This document shows positions 1 through 8,791 of a stretch of 22,708 nt of DNA, piece after piece; within the stretch, counting starts at the first letter, position 1, and every line of letters begins with the position of its first letter. Under the pieces are notes generated by a model that was given only the letters and a program-made list of their open reading frames with translations, did no database searches and was not told where the DNA came from. A program made the position numbers and the translations under genes. The stretch lies in the NCBI GenBank assembly GCA_034003745.1, contig JAVEYA010000029.1:1-22708 (forward strand), written 5' to 3'. Source of the stretch: JAVEYA01 sp034003745 (GTDB lineage: Bacteria > Bacillota > Peptococcia > DRI-13 > PHAD01).

Positions 1-54
1 AGGTTTATCCCTGAGAAAATGCCGGTCTTTGATGCAAGCACGCCGGCAGGATAA
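1..54 (+). CDS. 3' end of an upstream gene, possibly ilvB (partial)
   Basis: Frame 1 is open from the window edge to a TAA at 52-54, giving only 17 residues (ending ...DASTPAG). These are too few to identify a protein. The position 41 bp before the acetolactate synthase small subunit gene makes the large subunit ilvB the natural guess, because ilvB-ilvN is the common order. The residues themselves do not show it. Frame 2 is also open up to a TGA at 56-58, so even the frame is not certain. Confidence 0.35.
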   Translation, partial: RFIPEKMPVFDASTPAG

Positions 55-95
55 GTGATAACTAAGATAGACAGGGAGTGAGGGATTTGACCAAT

Positions 96-590
96 ATGAT
101 CCATTCCCTGGTCGTTCTGGTAGAAAACCGTCCCGGCGTACTGACGAGGATTTCGGGATTGATCAGCCGCCGTTCATTCAATATTGAAAGCATTGTGGCC
201 GGTTATTCGGAAGAAGCGGATATGACCCGGATTACCATTACGGTCAGAGGCGATGACCAGGAAATCGAGCAGGTGGTCAATCAGCTTTCGAAACTGGTGG
301 ATGTTATTAAGATCGTCAACCTGACCAAGGTAGACAGCCTGGAACGGGAGCTCGCCATGATCAAAGTCAAGGCCAGTCCCGAAAAACGTTCGGATATCGT
401 GGATATCGTGGATATTTTCCGGGCCAGGATCGTGGACGTTAACCGCGAAACGATGGTTATCGAATTGACTGGAGATCAGGGCAAAATCGACGCCCTCTGC
501 GAAGTGATGAAGGACCACGGCATCATCGAAATCGTCAGAACAGGCAAGACGGTTATCTCTCGCGGGCCGCTTCCTGCAAAAGAACTTTAG
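96..590 (+). CDS. ilvN: Acetolactate synthase small (regulatory) subunit
   Basis: This is the regulatory subunit of acetolactate synthase (acetohydroxyacid synthase), which binds the catalytic IlvB subunit in the cytoplasm and gives valine feedback control at the first common step of valine, leucine and isoleucine synthesis. The N-terminal ACT domain is plain (VLVENRPGVLTRISGL, then the RRSFNIESI strand), followed by the C-terminal small-subunit domain from about residue 75 (FRARIVDVNRETMVIELTG). The length of 164 residues fits the family. I chose ATG 96 because the family usually starts about three residues before the first strand and a GGAGTGAGGG sequence lies about 11 bases upstream. In-frame GTG 78 and TTG 87 are alternatives and would add 6 or 3 residues. 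A short DIVDIVDIF repeat (codons near 395-418) does not change the length. Confidence 0.95.
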   Translation: MIHSLVVLVENRPGVLTRISGLISRRSFNIESIVAGYSEEADMTRITITVRGDDQEIEQVVNQLSKLVDVIKIVNLTKVDSLERELAMIKVKASPEKRSDIVDIVDIFRARIVDVNRETMVIELTGDQGKIDALCEVMKDHGIIEIVRTGKTVISRGPLPAKEL

Positions 591-620
591 ACTGTTGATA
601 AACCCTTATCTAGTAAGGCT

Positions 621-698
621 GTCATTCTGAGACAGTTACACTGTCGAAGAATCTTTCTGCTGTATCGATTTAAGATCCTTCGCATAGCTCAGGATGAC
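621..698. repeat. Palindromic intergenic repeat, copy 1
   Basis: This 78-bp element begins GTCATTCTGAG and ends CTCAGGATGAC, which are inverted repeats with one mismatch. Inside, GAAGAATCTT and AAGATCCTTC form a second inverted pair with one mismatch, and ACAGT/ACTGT forms a small hairpin near the left end. The first 35 bases match the copy at 8666 at 33 of 35 positions. It lies between ilvN and addB, ending 30 bp before the addB start. Similar GTCATTCTGAG...GAAGAATCT repeats are known to be dispersed between genes in many bacterial genomes. No coding or terminator function is evident. Confidence 0.8.
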
Positions 699-728
699 AA
701 GGGTGTTTACTCAAGGGGTGATATACAT

Positions 729-3700
729 ATGTCTCTTCGTTTCATTATCGGCCGGGCCGGGACGGGCAAAACCCACCGGTGTATTGCGGAGATTGCCGCG
801 CGGCACCGGGAAGACCCCCAGAAAACGCTGATTTATCTTGTCCCGGAACAGGCCACTTTTTATACGGAGAAAAACCTGCTGGAGGACTCCGGTCTTGCCG
901 GGACGATGCGGGTGCAGGTCTTAAGCTTCCAGCGACTGGCCTGGCGGGTCCTGCAGGAGACCGGGGGCGGCGTCCATACGCTTTTAAACGAAGTGGGCAA
1001 AAGCCTGATTGTGCGCCGTTTGCTTGATCAGGACCGCAACGAGTATAAAGCGTTCGCCCGGGTGATGGATACGCCGGGCTTCATTCTGGAACTGTTAAAG
1101 GGTCTGGCTGAATTAAAGACTTATCAGGTCTCCCCCCAACAATTGAGTGAGGGTGTTGCGGCGCTCCCGGATGCTTCGGCGAGCGCTTTTCGGCTTAAGC
1201 TGGCTGATTTGTCCCGGCTTTATTCAGAATATGCACAATATATCTTAAACAAATATCTGGATGCCGAAGGTTTTCTGGAGAAGCTGATCAGAAAGCTTCC
1301 TCAGGCTGCTTTTCTAGAAGGTGCGGAAGTTTGGCTGGACGGTTTCAATGGTTTTACGCCGCAGGAATATGAAATAATTCGCTGTCTCCTGGGGAAAGCA
1401 GCCCGCGTCAATGTGGCCCTGTGCCTGCGCGACGAGGATAGGTCAGCCGATCTGGATGAAATGGAGCTGTTATATCCGGCCTGGGAAACCTGGCGGAGAT
1501 TGCAGAAAATTGCCGCTCAAATCGGCTGCCTGGAAGAGCAGACGCTGGTTTTATCTTACGGGAAAAAGCACCGCTTTACCTACAGAAGGGAATTGGCGCA
1601 ATTGGAGGCGAGTTTTTTTGATACGGACATCCCGGCGGATGTGGCTGAAGGCATAAGTCTGTTGCAGGCCGCCAACCGGCGGGTGGAAGTGGAGGGAACG
1701 GCGCAGGAGATCTTACGGCTTTGCCGGGAAAAGGGTTATCGCTTTGGCGATATTGCAGTGTTCTTCCGGGAATACGCCCCTTACGAGAATCTGCTGCCGG
1801 CTGTTTTCGCGGATTATAGCATCCCTTATTTCCTGGACCAGAAAAAGCCGTTGGCGCATCATCCCCTGCTCGACTTACTGTCCGCTGCGCTGGAAATCGT
1901 GGAGGGGGGCTGGAAGTATGAGGCGGTTTTCCGCTACCTTAAAACAGATCTGGTCTCCGTCTCCCGTACGGAGACAGACCTTTTGGAGAACTACTGCCTG
2001 GCCCATGGCGTCAGCGGGAAACGCTGGCTGGAGCCGTGGCGGATATTAAGACATTACTCCTTGCGGGAAAAAGGAACAGAGGCTTTAAGCGCGCGGGAAG
2101 AGCGGGAATTAAAGAGACTGAATAAGGCCAGGGAAAAGGCGGCAGCGGCATTAGCCCGGCTGGAAGCGAAAACCAAAGCAGCTGCAAACGCCGGTGAGAT
2201 CACCGGGGCTCTCCATGAATTATTGCTGGAGCTGGGTGTGGCCGGCAAACTGGAGTCGTGGAGCAAAAAAGCGGAAGCGGAGGGACGCCTGGACGAAGCA
2301 CAGCTGCACAGCCGGGTCTGGCAGAAGACGCTGGAGCTCTTCGAGCAGTTGATAGAAGTATTGGGTGACCAGCAGCTGAAGATGAATGAATATAACCGGA
2401 TTGTCCAAAGCGGCCTGGAGGCAATGGAAGTGGGATTGGTTCCGCTGGGGCTGGACCAGGTACTGGTCGGAACGCTGGGTCGCTCGCGCAATCCGCACGT
2501 GCGGGCGGTCTTTATTCTGGGGGCCAATGAAGGGGTCTTTCCGGCCCGGATCAGTGAAGACAGCCTCTTTGGCGATGAGGAAAGAAAGGCGTTGCAGCGG
2601 GTGGGCGTGGAGCTGGGACCGGGCAGCGAGAAGCTTTTATTTGCCGAACAGCTGCTCATTTATCAGTCCCTGACCAGAGCTTCGGATTTCCTGCAGCTCT
2701 CCTGTCCCATAGCGGATGAAGAAGGCCGGGCTTTGTTTGCGTCCTCTTTGTTTGGGTTCATCCGCCGGCCGGTTCGTTACCTGCAGGCGGAACCCGATTT
2801 TTCTAAAGAATCCGATTTTCTGGCGCATCCCGTACCCGCCTTGGGCTATCTGGCCGCGGGCCTGCGGCGTTTAAGCGAGGGGGAAAGCATTTCCCCTTTA
2901 TGGGGGGACGTCTACGATTGGTTCGCGCAGAGGACAGAGTGGCGGAAACGACTGCAGCTGGTGACATCCGGGCTGGTGGACAAAAACAGTGAAAAACCCC
3001 TGGCTCCCCGCCTGGTCCGCAGCTTATACGGCAAGAAACTTTTGACCAGCGTATCTAAGCTGGAAAGATTCCAAGCCTGTCCGTTTTCCTATTTCCTGAA
3101 GGATGGGTTGTCTTTAAAAGAAAGAGAAGAATATAAGCTCAAAGCGCCGGATCTGGGAAATTTCTTTCATGCCGCCCTGGAGAATAGTTATAATCAGCTG
3201 CGCGCAGCCGGCCTGCAGCTGGCTGATCTCACCGACGGCCAAATGCAGCGCCTGGTCACGGATGTGGTGGGGAACCTTGCGCCGCAGCTGCAGAATGAGT
3301 TGCTGCTCTCTACGGCGCGCCACCGTTATCTGACGCGGAAATTGCAGCGGACGGCGCTGCGGGCGCTGCGAACCTTGCGCGAGCATGAGAAAAAAGGGAC
3401 CTTTCGTCCGGTAGGTCTGGAGATAGACTTTGGTCAGGACGCCAAGCTTCCCGGCCTTACCTTTACGCTGCAGGACGGCACCGTCCTCATCCTGCAAGGC
3501 AGGATTGACAGAGTTGATGCGGCTGCCGGCGACGGCGGCGTTTATCTTCGAATCATTGATTTTAAGTCCGGACAGGTCGGTTTAAGCTTGCTGGAAATTT
3601 TCTACGGGCTGAAACTGCAGCTTCTGGCTTATCTGCAGGTGGCTTTGGCCGGCGCATCCCGCTTAGTCGACGCAGAGGCCAAGCCGGGCGGCGTGCTGTA

Positions 3701-4190
3701 TTTCCGGATCAGGGATCCGCTTGTCCTGGGGGAGGGGCCTTTGGAGGAAGAAGAGATCGAAAAGAGGATCATGAAGCAGCTGAAAATGAGCGGCTATGTT
3801 TTAAAAGACGAGCAGGTCGTACGCCTGATGGACCGGGAAATCGACGGGTATTCGGATTTGATTCCTGCGGCAATGAAAAAAGACGGAGCGTTCTATCAGA
3901 ATTTTTCGGAACAGCTCTTGACTGCGGAGGAGTTTGCCCAGCTTTCGGGCTATGTGGAAAAAGTACTGCAGGAGATTGGCGCGGAAATCATGGCCGGGAA
4001 TGTGACCATTTCGCCCTACCGCTTCAAGGGACTTTCCCCCTGCCGGTATTGTCCTTATCATCCGGTCTGCCGTTTTGACCCCGCTTCCCCCGGAGAGAGT
4101 TACCGCGATTTGCCGTTGAAGGAGCCAAAAGAGGTCTGGCAAGCAATTACCGGCACAAGAGGGGGTGCGGCGCATGGGCTGGACGGCTGA
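729..4190 (+). CDS. addB: ATP-dependent helicase/deoxyribonuclease subunit B (AddB)
   Basis: AddB is the second subunit of the AddAB helicase-nuclease, the Gram-positive counterpart of RecBCD, which resects double-strand breaks and loads RecA. The protein has 1153 residues, close to the Bacillus AddB size. It starts with a Walker A loop (GRAGTGKT, residues 8-15). The C-terminal third carries the RecB-type nuclease domain, with IIDFKSGQ as the D-x-K core near residue 945. Four cysteines frame this domain: C784 (in FQACPFSYF) and C1105, C1108 and C1114 (CRYCPYHPVC). That spacing is the known AddB Fe-S cluster pattern. The ATG at 729 is preceded by AAGGGGTGA. The 3' end overlaps addA by 17 bp, so the two are surely co-translated. 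Confidence 0.97.
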   Translation: MSLRFIIGRAGTGKTHRCIAEIAARHREDPQKTLIYLVPEQATFYTEKNLLEDSGLAGTMRVQVLSFQRLAWRVLQETGGGVHTLLNEVGKSLIVRRLLDQDRNEYKAFARVMDTPGFILELLKGLAELKTYQVSPQQLSEGVAALPDASASAFRLKLADLSRLYSEYAQYILNKYLDAEGFLEKLIRKLPQAAFLEGAEVWLDGFNGFTPQEYEIIRCLLGKAARVNVALCLRDEDRSADLDEMELLYPAWETWRRLQKIAAQIGCLEEQTLVLSYGKKHRFTYRRELAQLEASFFDTDIPADVAEGISLLQAANRRVEVEGTAQEILRLCREKGYRFGDIAVFFREYAPYENLLPAVFADYSIPYFLDQKKPLAHHPLLDLLSAALEIVEGGWKYEAVFRYLKTDLVSVSRTETDLLENYCLAHGVSGKRWLEPWRILRHYSLREKGTEALSAREERELKRLNKAREKAAAALARLEAKTKAAANAGEITGALHELLLELGVAGKLESWSKKAEAEGRLDEAQLHSRVWQKTLELFEQLIEVLGDQQLKMNEYNRIVQSGLEAMEVGLVPLGLDQVLVGTLGRSRNPHVRAVFILGANEGVFPARISEDSLFGDEERKALQRVGVELGPGSEKLLFAEQLLIYQSLTRASDFLQLSCPIADEEGRALFASSLFGFIRRPVRYLQAEPDFSKESDFLAHPVPALGYLAAGLRRLSEGESISPLWGDVYDWFAQRTEWRKRLQLVTSGLVDKNSEKPLAPRLVRSLYGKKLLTSVSKLERFQACPFSYFLKDGLSLKEREEYKLKAPDLGNFFHAALENSYNQLRAAGLQLADLTDGQMQRLVTDVVGNLAPQLQNELLLSTARHRYLTRKLQRTALRALRTLREHEKKGTFRPVGLEIDFGQDAKLPGLTFTLQDGTVLILQGRIDRVDAAAGDGGVYLRIIDFKSGQVGLSLLEIFYGLKLQLLAYLQVALAGASRLVDAEAKPGGVLYFRIRDPLVLGEGPLEEEEIEKRIMKQLKMSGYVLKDEQVVRLMDREIDGYSDLIPAAMKKDGAFYQNFSEQLLTAEEFAQLSGYVEKVLQEIGAEIMAGNVTISPYRFKGLSPCRYCPYHPVCRFDPASPGESYRDLPLKEPKEVWQAITGTRGGAAHGLDG

Positions 4191-7100
4191 GCAGGAAACG
4201 GCCATTAGTTGCCGGGAGAAGAGTTTGCTGCTCTCCGCGGCGGCCGGGGCAGGTAAGACGGCTGTACTGGTGGAAAGAATCATTCGCCGTATCCTGGACC
4301 CTGCGGAACCGGTGGATGTGGACCGCCTGCTGGTGGTTACTTTTACCAATGCGGCGGCTCAGGAGATGAAGGAACGGATTGCTCGGGAACTGGCTGCGAG
4401 AAGCCGCGCCAACCGCCGCGATAAGCAGATCCAGCGGCAGACGCTCCTGTTGGGGCGGGCGGCTATTTGCACGCTGCATTCCTTCTGCCTGGAACTTTTA
4501 AGACAAAACTACTATCTGCTGAAATTGCCGGGCGGTCTGAGCCTGGACCCGCGTTTCTGCCTCTGCGACGATAATGAGGCGCTCCTTTTAAAAGCTGAGG
4601 TGTTGGAAACCCTGCTGGAAGATAAATATGATGCGGAAGACGCCGGCTTTTTGCAGCTGGTGGAATGTTTCGGCGGTGAGCGCGATGATCGGGCCCTACA
4701 GGAGATTGTTTTAAAACTATATGCGTATTCCCGCAGCCATCCGCAGCCGGAAAACTGGCTGGAGCAGGCCATCCGTACTTTTCGCGCGGACATGGAGGAA
4801 CCTTCTGTACAGGAAATGTTCCTGTACTTAAAAGACAGTATCCTGGAACCTTTGGAAGACGCCATCCTGAAATTGATGGAGGCTCGAGAGCTGGCCGCGG
4901 GTCCCCTTGGCCCCGCCGTCTATCTGGATAATCTCCGGACGGAAATCTCCATGCTAAATGAAGTGTATAACTTGTTTGACCGGGCCGAAACGGGATCTCC
5001 CTGGCTTGCGCTTTTGCGGACGCTAGGGGAGGTCGCCTTTGCTCCACTGAAAACCTGCCGGGATAAGGAAGTAGACGAAAACGTCAAAAAAGAAATACAG
5101 TCCTTAAGAAACGAGACCAAGGAGATGATTAAAAAGCTGCAGAAAGAATTCTGCAGCCGTACGCCCTCGGAATTCCTCGCCGATATGCACGAGATGCATC
5201 CATTGATGGAAGCGCTTATTACGCTGGTAGGAGAATTTGCGCAAAGCTACCTGCGGGCCAAACTGACCCGCCATAAACTCGATTTCGACGATTTGGAGCA
5301 TTTTGCTTTACAGCTGTTACAGGACGAAGGCGCCGGGGAAGAACAAAAAGGTCTCCTGGAGAAGCTGCAGGAAAGATATCTTGAGGTTATGGTGGATGAA
5401 TATCAGGACATCAACACTGTGCAGGAGACAATTCTGCAGCTGGTGTCCGGGGGACCGGATGCAGGCAAATTGTTTATGGTGGGAGATGTCAAGCAGAGTA
5501 TTTATCGTTTCCGCTTGGCGGAACCGGGACTGTTTTTGGCTAAATATGAACAGTTTTCGCCCTATGGGAGCGACCCCGCCGCCCACGCCGGGAAGCTTAT
5601 CCTGTCGCGCAATTTTCGCAGCCGGCCGCAGGTGGTGGAGGGAATTAATACTATTTTTCGCCAGGTTATGCAAAAGAAACTTGGCGGCATCGCTTATGAC
5701 AGCGCTGCCGAATTGGTCTGCGGCGCGGAGTATCCTGACGCGGACGGGGATAATACTTTTTCCCAGGCTGCCCTCGAGGTCCATCTGGTGGATTATACCG
5801 CCAATCAGGAGGCGGAGCCCGCAGACGGTGAGGAGCCGGAGGCCGCGCAGGCCGAAGCCCGGCTGATTGGCCGGCTGATCAGCCGTCTCCTGGGAAAAAA
5901 GGTCTGGGACAAGGAGAATGGCGTCTACCGGGAATTGAAATATTCCGATATCGTTATTCTGCTGCGCTCCATGAAGCGCTCTGCACCGTTGTTTTTGGAA
6001 GAATTCAGGCAAAGCGGTATTCCGGCTTACGCCGAAGTAGGGTCAGGTTACCTGCAAGCCCAGGAAGTTCAGACCATTTTGGCCGTATTGAAAATTATCG
6101 ATAATCCCCAGCAGGATATCCCGCTGGCTGCGACGCTGCGTTCGGCTATCGTGGGCCTTTCCGCGGAAGATTTGGCGGAAATCAGGCTGACCCTGCCCCG
6201 GGGCACTTTCTTCAACGCGGTTCGTCTGACGGCCCGCCGTGATAAGGGCAGACTGGGTCAGGAAATGAAGGCCTTTTTAAGGCGTCTTAATGCCTGGCGT
6301 ACATATTCGCGGCGCCATTCCCTGGCTGAGTTGATTTGGCTGATCTATCGGGAGACCGGATACTATGACTATGCCGGCGCTCTGCCCGGCGGCAGACAGC
6401 GGCAGGCCAACCTGCACGCCCTGCACGAACGGGCCCGGCAGTACGAAGAGGCTGCTCTGAAAGGCTTGTTCCGCTTTCTGCGCTTCCTGGAAAAAATTCA
6501 GGAAAAGGAACAGGATTTCGGGACGGCGCGCCCCCTGGGCGAGAAAGAAAATGTGGTGCGCCTGATGAGCATCCATAAGAGCAAAGGGCTGGAATTCCCT
6601 GTAGTCATTCTGGCCGGCCTGGGTAAACAGTTTAACCGTCAGGATGCCCGTGAGGATATTCTGATCGACCGCGACTTAGGATTGGGCCCGCTTTGGGTCG
6701 ATGCCCAAAAACGTCTGAAGTACCCTACCCTGGCCCGGATAGCCGTCAGGAATAAGCTGCGGCGGGAGCTCTTGGCGGAAGAAATCAGAATCTTGTATGT
6801 GGCGATGACCAGAGCCAAAGAAGCTCTGTTCATGGTGGGCGCCATTCGCGACGTGGCGGCCAAAGCAAAAAAATGGCGGCGTCTGAAGGAAGTGCAGGAG
6901 CGGGAACTGCCCTATAGCTTGCTGGCCCGTGCGGCAGGCTACTGGGATTGGCTGGGTCCTTGTCTGATCAGGGAAAATGAGTCTCCAGGCCTATGGCAGC
7001 TTAAAATCTGGGAACCCCGCGCTTTTTCTGAGCCGGTTGTGCGGACAACCCAGGAAGAAGCATGGCTGGAGCGTATCGCGCAGCCCGCGGCAGCGCAGGA

Positions 7101-7830
7101 AAAAGGAACCTGGTCTGAATTTGTGGCGCAAAGGTTGGGTTGGCAGAATCCCTATCAGTATCTGACCGGTATTCCGGCTAAACTATCGGTTACGGAGATA
7201 AAAAACCGTCTGCAGCGCGCCGCCCAGGATGAGCTCAGTTATCCCGCTTATGCCCTGCGGCGTAATTTTACGCTGAAGCCTGTCTCCCGGGAAAAGGAAG
7301 GATTGTCCGCCCAGGAAAAAGGTTCGGCGCTGCATTTAGTGATGCGGCATCTGGATTTACGGTCTGAACTCAGCGAGAAAAATATCCTCTCCCAGATGCA
7401 GCGGATGGTCGACGATGAAATTCTCAGTCCGCTCCAGGCAGAAAATGTTGACGCCAAGGCCATAACGGGATTCTTTACCTCGGCTTGGGGTCAAAGATTA
7501 AAAAATAGTCCGGAAGTAATGCGCGAAGTGCCCTTTACGCTGCTTGTGCCCGCTTCCCGGGCGTTGTTGCGGCCGGATATACCGGAGGAGGAAAAAACCT
7601 TGGTGCAGGGTACGCTGGATTGCCTCTTCGCCGCAGGGGACGGCTATATTCTTCTGGACTATAAGACCGACGCGGTGGAGAAGGAAGAGCTGCCTGTTTT
7701 ACGGGAACGTTACCGCGTACAGATGGAATTCTATGCGCTGGCTGTAGAGAAGATTTTGCAGAAGCGGATTATTGGAAAAATTATTTATGCGTTTGCCGTA
7801 CAGGAAGCGATTGATTTATCCGTGGATTGA
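4174..7830 (+). CDS. addA: ATP-dependent helicase/nuclease subunit A (AddA)
   Basis: AddA is the UvrD/Rep-type (SF1A) helicase and nuclease subunit of AddAB. The helicase motifs appear in order: Walker A AAAGAGKT (residues 22-29), motif II VMVDEYQD, motif III VGDVKQSIYRFR, motif IV LSRNFRSRPQ, motif V SIHKSKGLEFP and motif VI RILYVAMTRAKEAL. The C-terminal RecB-family nuclease keeps LLDYKTD (D1162, K1164) and the following RYRVQMEFYA segment. From ATG 4174 the protein has 1218 residues, as expected for AddA. I prefer this ATG over the in-frame GTG at 4165 because AAGAGGGGG at 4157-4165 is then at ribosome-binding distance and the N-terminus (GWTAEQETAI) matches the family start. It overlaps addB by 17 bp. 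Confidence 0.97.
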   Translation: MGWTAEQETAISCREKSLLLSAAAGAGKTAVLVERIIRRILDPAEPVDVDRLLVVTFTNAAAQEMKERIARELAARSRANRRDKQIQRQTLLLGRAAICTLHSFCLELLRQNYYLLKLPGGLSLDPRFCLCDDNEALLLKAEVLETLLEDKYDAEDAGFLQLVECFGGERDDRALQEIVLKLYAYSRSHPQPENWLEQAIRTFRADMEEPSVQEMFLYLKDSILEPLEDAILKLMEARELAAGPLGPAVYLDNLRTEISMLNEVYNLFDRAETGSPWLALLRTLGEVAFAPLKTCRDKEVDENVKKEIQSLRNETKEMIKKLQKEFCSRTPSEFLADMHEMHPLMEALITLVGEFAQSYLRAKLTRHKLDFDDLEHFALQLLQDEGAGEEQKGLLEKLQERYLEVMVDEYQDINTVQETILQLVSGGPDAGKLFMVGDVKQSIYRFRLAEPGLFLAKYEQFSPYGSDPAAHAGKLILSRNFRSRPQVVEGINTIFRQVMQKKLGGIAYDSAAELVCGAEYPDADGDNTFSQAALEVHLVDYTANQEAEPADGEEPEAAQAEARLIGRLISRLLGKKVWDKENGVYRELKYSDIVILLRSMKRSAPLFLEEFRQSGIPAYAEVGSGYLQAQEVQTILAVLKIIDNPQQDIPLAATLRSAIVGLSAEDLAEIRLTLPRGTFFNAVRLTARRDKGRLGQEMKAFLRRLNAWRTYSRRHSLAELIWLIYRETGYYDYAGALPGGRQRQANLHALHERARQYEEAALKGLFRFLRFLEKIQEKEQDFGTARPLGEKENVVRLMSIHKSKGLEFPVVILAGLGKQFNRQDAREDILIDRDLGLGPLWVDAQKRLKYPTLARIAVRNKLRRELLAEEIRILYVAMTRAKEALFMVGAIRDVAAKAKKWRRLKEVQERELPYSLLARAAGYWDWLGPCLIRENESPGLWQLKIWEPRAFSEPVVRTTQEEAWLERIAQPAAAQEKGTWSEFVAQRLGWQNPYQYLTGIPAKLSVTEIKNRLQRAAQDELSYPAYALRRNFTLKPVSREKEGLSAQEKGSALHLVMRHLDLRSELSEKNILSQMQRMVDDEILSPLQAENVDAKAITGFFTSAWGQRLKNSPEVMREVPFTLLVPASRALLRPDIPEEEKTLVQGTLDCLFAAGDGYILLDYKTDAVEKEELPVLRERYRVQMEFYALAVEKILQKRIIGKIIYAFAVQEAIDLSVD

Positions 7831-7839
7831 TATTATAAT
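7811..7839 (+). promoter_or_regulatory. Sigma-A-type promoter for the riboswitch-ribU transcript
   Basis: TTGATT at 7811-7816 and a perfect TATAAT at 7834-7839 are separated by 17 bases. The -35 box lies inside the last codons of addA. Transcription would start near 7846, about 30 bases before the FMN riboswitch. The position and spacing make it the likely ribU promoter. Confidence 0.75.
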
Positions 7840-7873
7840 AAATGTCGGGACTAAAAAAATAAAATAAGCAAAT

Positions 7874-7990
7874 CTCTTCGGGGTTAGGTGCAATTCCTTA
7901 CCGGCGGTATAGCCCGCGAGCCTTTTTTATGAAGGTTGATCCGGTCAGAATCCGGAGCCGACAGTTACAGTCTGGATGGGAGAAGGGAAG
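7874..7990 (+). promoter_or_regulatory. FMN riboswitch (RFN element)
   Basis: The conserved RFN blocks are all present in order: CTTCGGGGTTAGGTG, then ACCGGCGGTATAGCCCGCGAG, a variable arm, GATCCGGTCAGAATCCGG, AGCCGACAGTTACAGTCTGGATG and the closing GGGAGAAGGGA. RFN RNAs bind flavin mononucleotide and switch off riboflavin synthesis or uptake genes when FMN is plentiful. A strong terminator hairpin lies about 55 bases downstream and the next gene is a riboflavin transporter. This indicates control by transcription attenuation. Confidence 0.96.
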
Positions 7991-8043
7991 TATGCCATAT
8001 ACACTTATGTTTATATGCGCGTCTCACGTCTGAGGACTCCCTG

Positions 8044-8080
8044 CCCGAAGGTAAATACCTTCGGGTTTATTGTTTTTATT
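8044..8080 (+). terminator. Intrinsic terminator, expression platform of the FMN riboswitch
   Basis: A perfect 10-bp inverted repeat (CCCGAAGGTA at 8044-8053 and TACCTTCGGG at 8056-8065) is followed by a T-rich run to 8080. It lies between the riboswitch aptamer and ribU. It should form when FMN is bound, stopping transcription before the transporter gene. The left arm CCCGAAG is complementary to the CTTCGGG in the 5' part of the aptamer, so a competing pairing is possible. That pairing is an inference. Confidence 0.88.
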
Positions 8081-8124
8081 GATTTGCTTAAACCGGTCCT
8101 AATAAAAAATAAGGGGAGAGTTTC

Positions 8125-8652
8125 ATGCTGCAAGTAAGACAAATGGTTAGGGTGGCGATGCTGAGCGCCATCGGGATTATTCTATTCTATTTCGTTGCTT
8201 TTCCGCTGCCGTTTTTTCCGGAGTTTCTGACCTATGACGCCGGGGACATTCCAGGGATGGTTGCGGCCTTTGTTATGGGGCCTTGGCTGGCGGTATTGAT
8301 TCAATTTTTGAAAGCCTTTTTGGGCTTGTTGATCGGCGCGTCTAAGGCCGGCTGGATTGGTGCGACGGCGAATTTTATCGCGGGTGGAACGATGGTTTTG
8401 GTCAGCGGGTTGATTTACGCCCGGCATAAGTCCAAAGGCAATGCGATAATCAGCCTGATTGCAGGCTCACTCGTTACCGCCGGGGTGATGGGCGCGGTCA
8501 ATTACTACTGGCTGTTTCCGCTGTGGGGCATTCCCCAGAACCAGCTGATGCCGATGTTGGTGGGTGCGACGCTGCCGTTCAATTTTGTAAAGTTTATCAT
8601 CAGCTCGATTGTCACTTTTCTGCTTTATAAAAAAGTAAGGCATCTGTTATAA
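8125..8652 (+). CDS. ribU: Riboflavin ECF transporter substrate-binding component (RibU)
   Basis: This is the membrane S-component of an energy-coupling-factor transporter that captures riboflavin and works with a shared EcfAA'T module encoded elsewhere. The 175-residue protein is very hydrophobic with about five to six membrane segments. It has the family features PFFPEFLTYDAGDIPGMVAAF near residues 30-50, the following GPW.AV..Q..K pattern, and the C-terminal TLPFNFVKFIIS segment with basic KKVRHLL end. The length is usual for RibU. The ATG at 8125 follows AAGGGGAGAG. The FMN riboswitch and terminator upstream support riboflavin or a flavin precursor as the substrate. It appears to be a single-gene transcription unit. 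Confidence 0.95.
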   Translation: MLQVRQMVRVAMLSAIGIILFYFVAFPLPFFPEFLTYDAGDIPGMVAAFVMGPWLAVLIQFLKAFLGLLIGASKAGWIGATANFIAGGTMVLVSGLIYARHKSKGNAIISLIAGSLVTAGVMGAVNYYWLFPLWGIPQNQLMPMLVGATLPFNFVKFIISSIVTFLLYKKVRHLL

Positions 8653-8665
8653 TATCAGGAGTGAG

Positions 8666-8764
8666 GTCATTCTGAGACGGTAACACTGTCGAAGAATCTT
8701 CTGTTGCAACAGGTGAGATTCTTCACGGAGCCTGTCCTGAGCTTGCCGAAGGATTCAGAATGAC
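8666..8764. repeat. Palindromic intergenic repeat, copy 2
   Basis: This 99-bp element has perfect 10-bp inverted ends (GTCATTCTGA and TCAGAATGAC). Its first 35 bases match the copy at 621 except for two bases. Internal inverted segments include GAAGAATCTT, answered by AGATTCTTC and GAAGGATTC. The right half contains CCTGTCCTGAGCTTGCCGAAGG, a string that also recurs in dispersed bacterial repeats. It fills most of the ribU-to-ychF-like gap and ends 27 bp before the next start codon. Confidence 0.82.
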
Positions 8765-8791
8765 AACAAGACCTGAGGGGAGGAACCGTTT

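Noticed and set aside
395..418. Short GATATCGTG tandem repeat in ilvN as a possible slippage site
   Set aside because: The reading frame and protein length agree with the family, so it is ordinary coding sequence.
2054..2659. Long open frame on the minus strand inside addB
   Set aside because: It is antisense to a well-supported addB region; its Ser/Arg-rich composition is a typical shadow, with no ribosome binding site or family resemblance.
5317..6012. Minus-strand open frame of 231 codons inside addA
   Set aside because: It covers conserved AddA helicase motifs on the other strand and has no recognisable domain.
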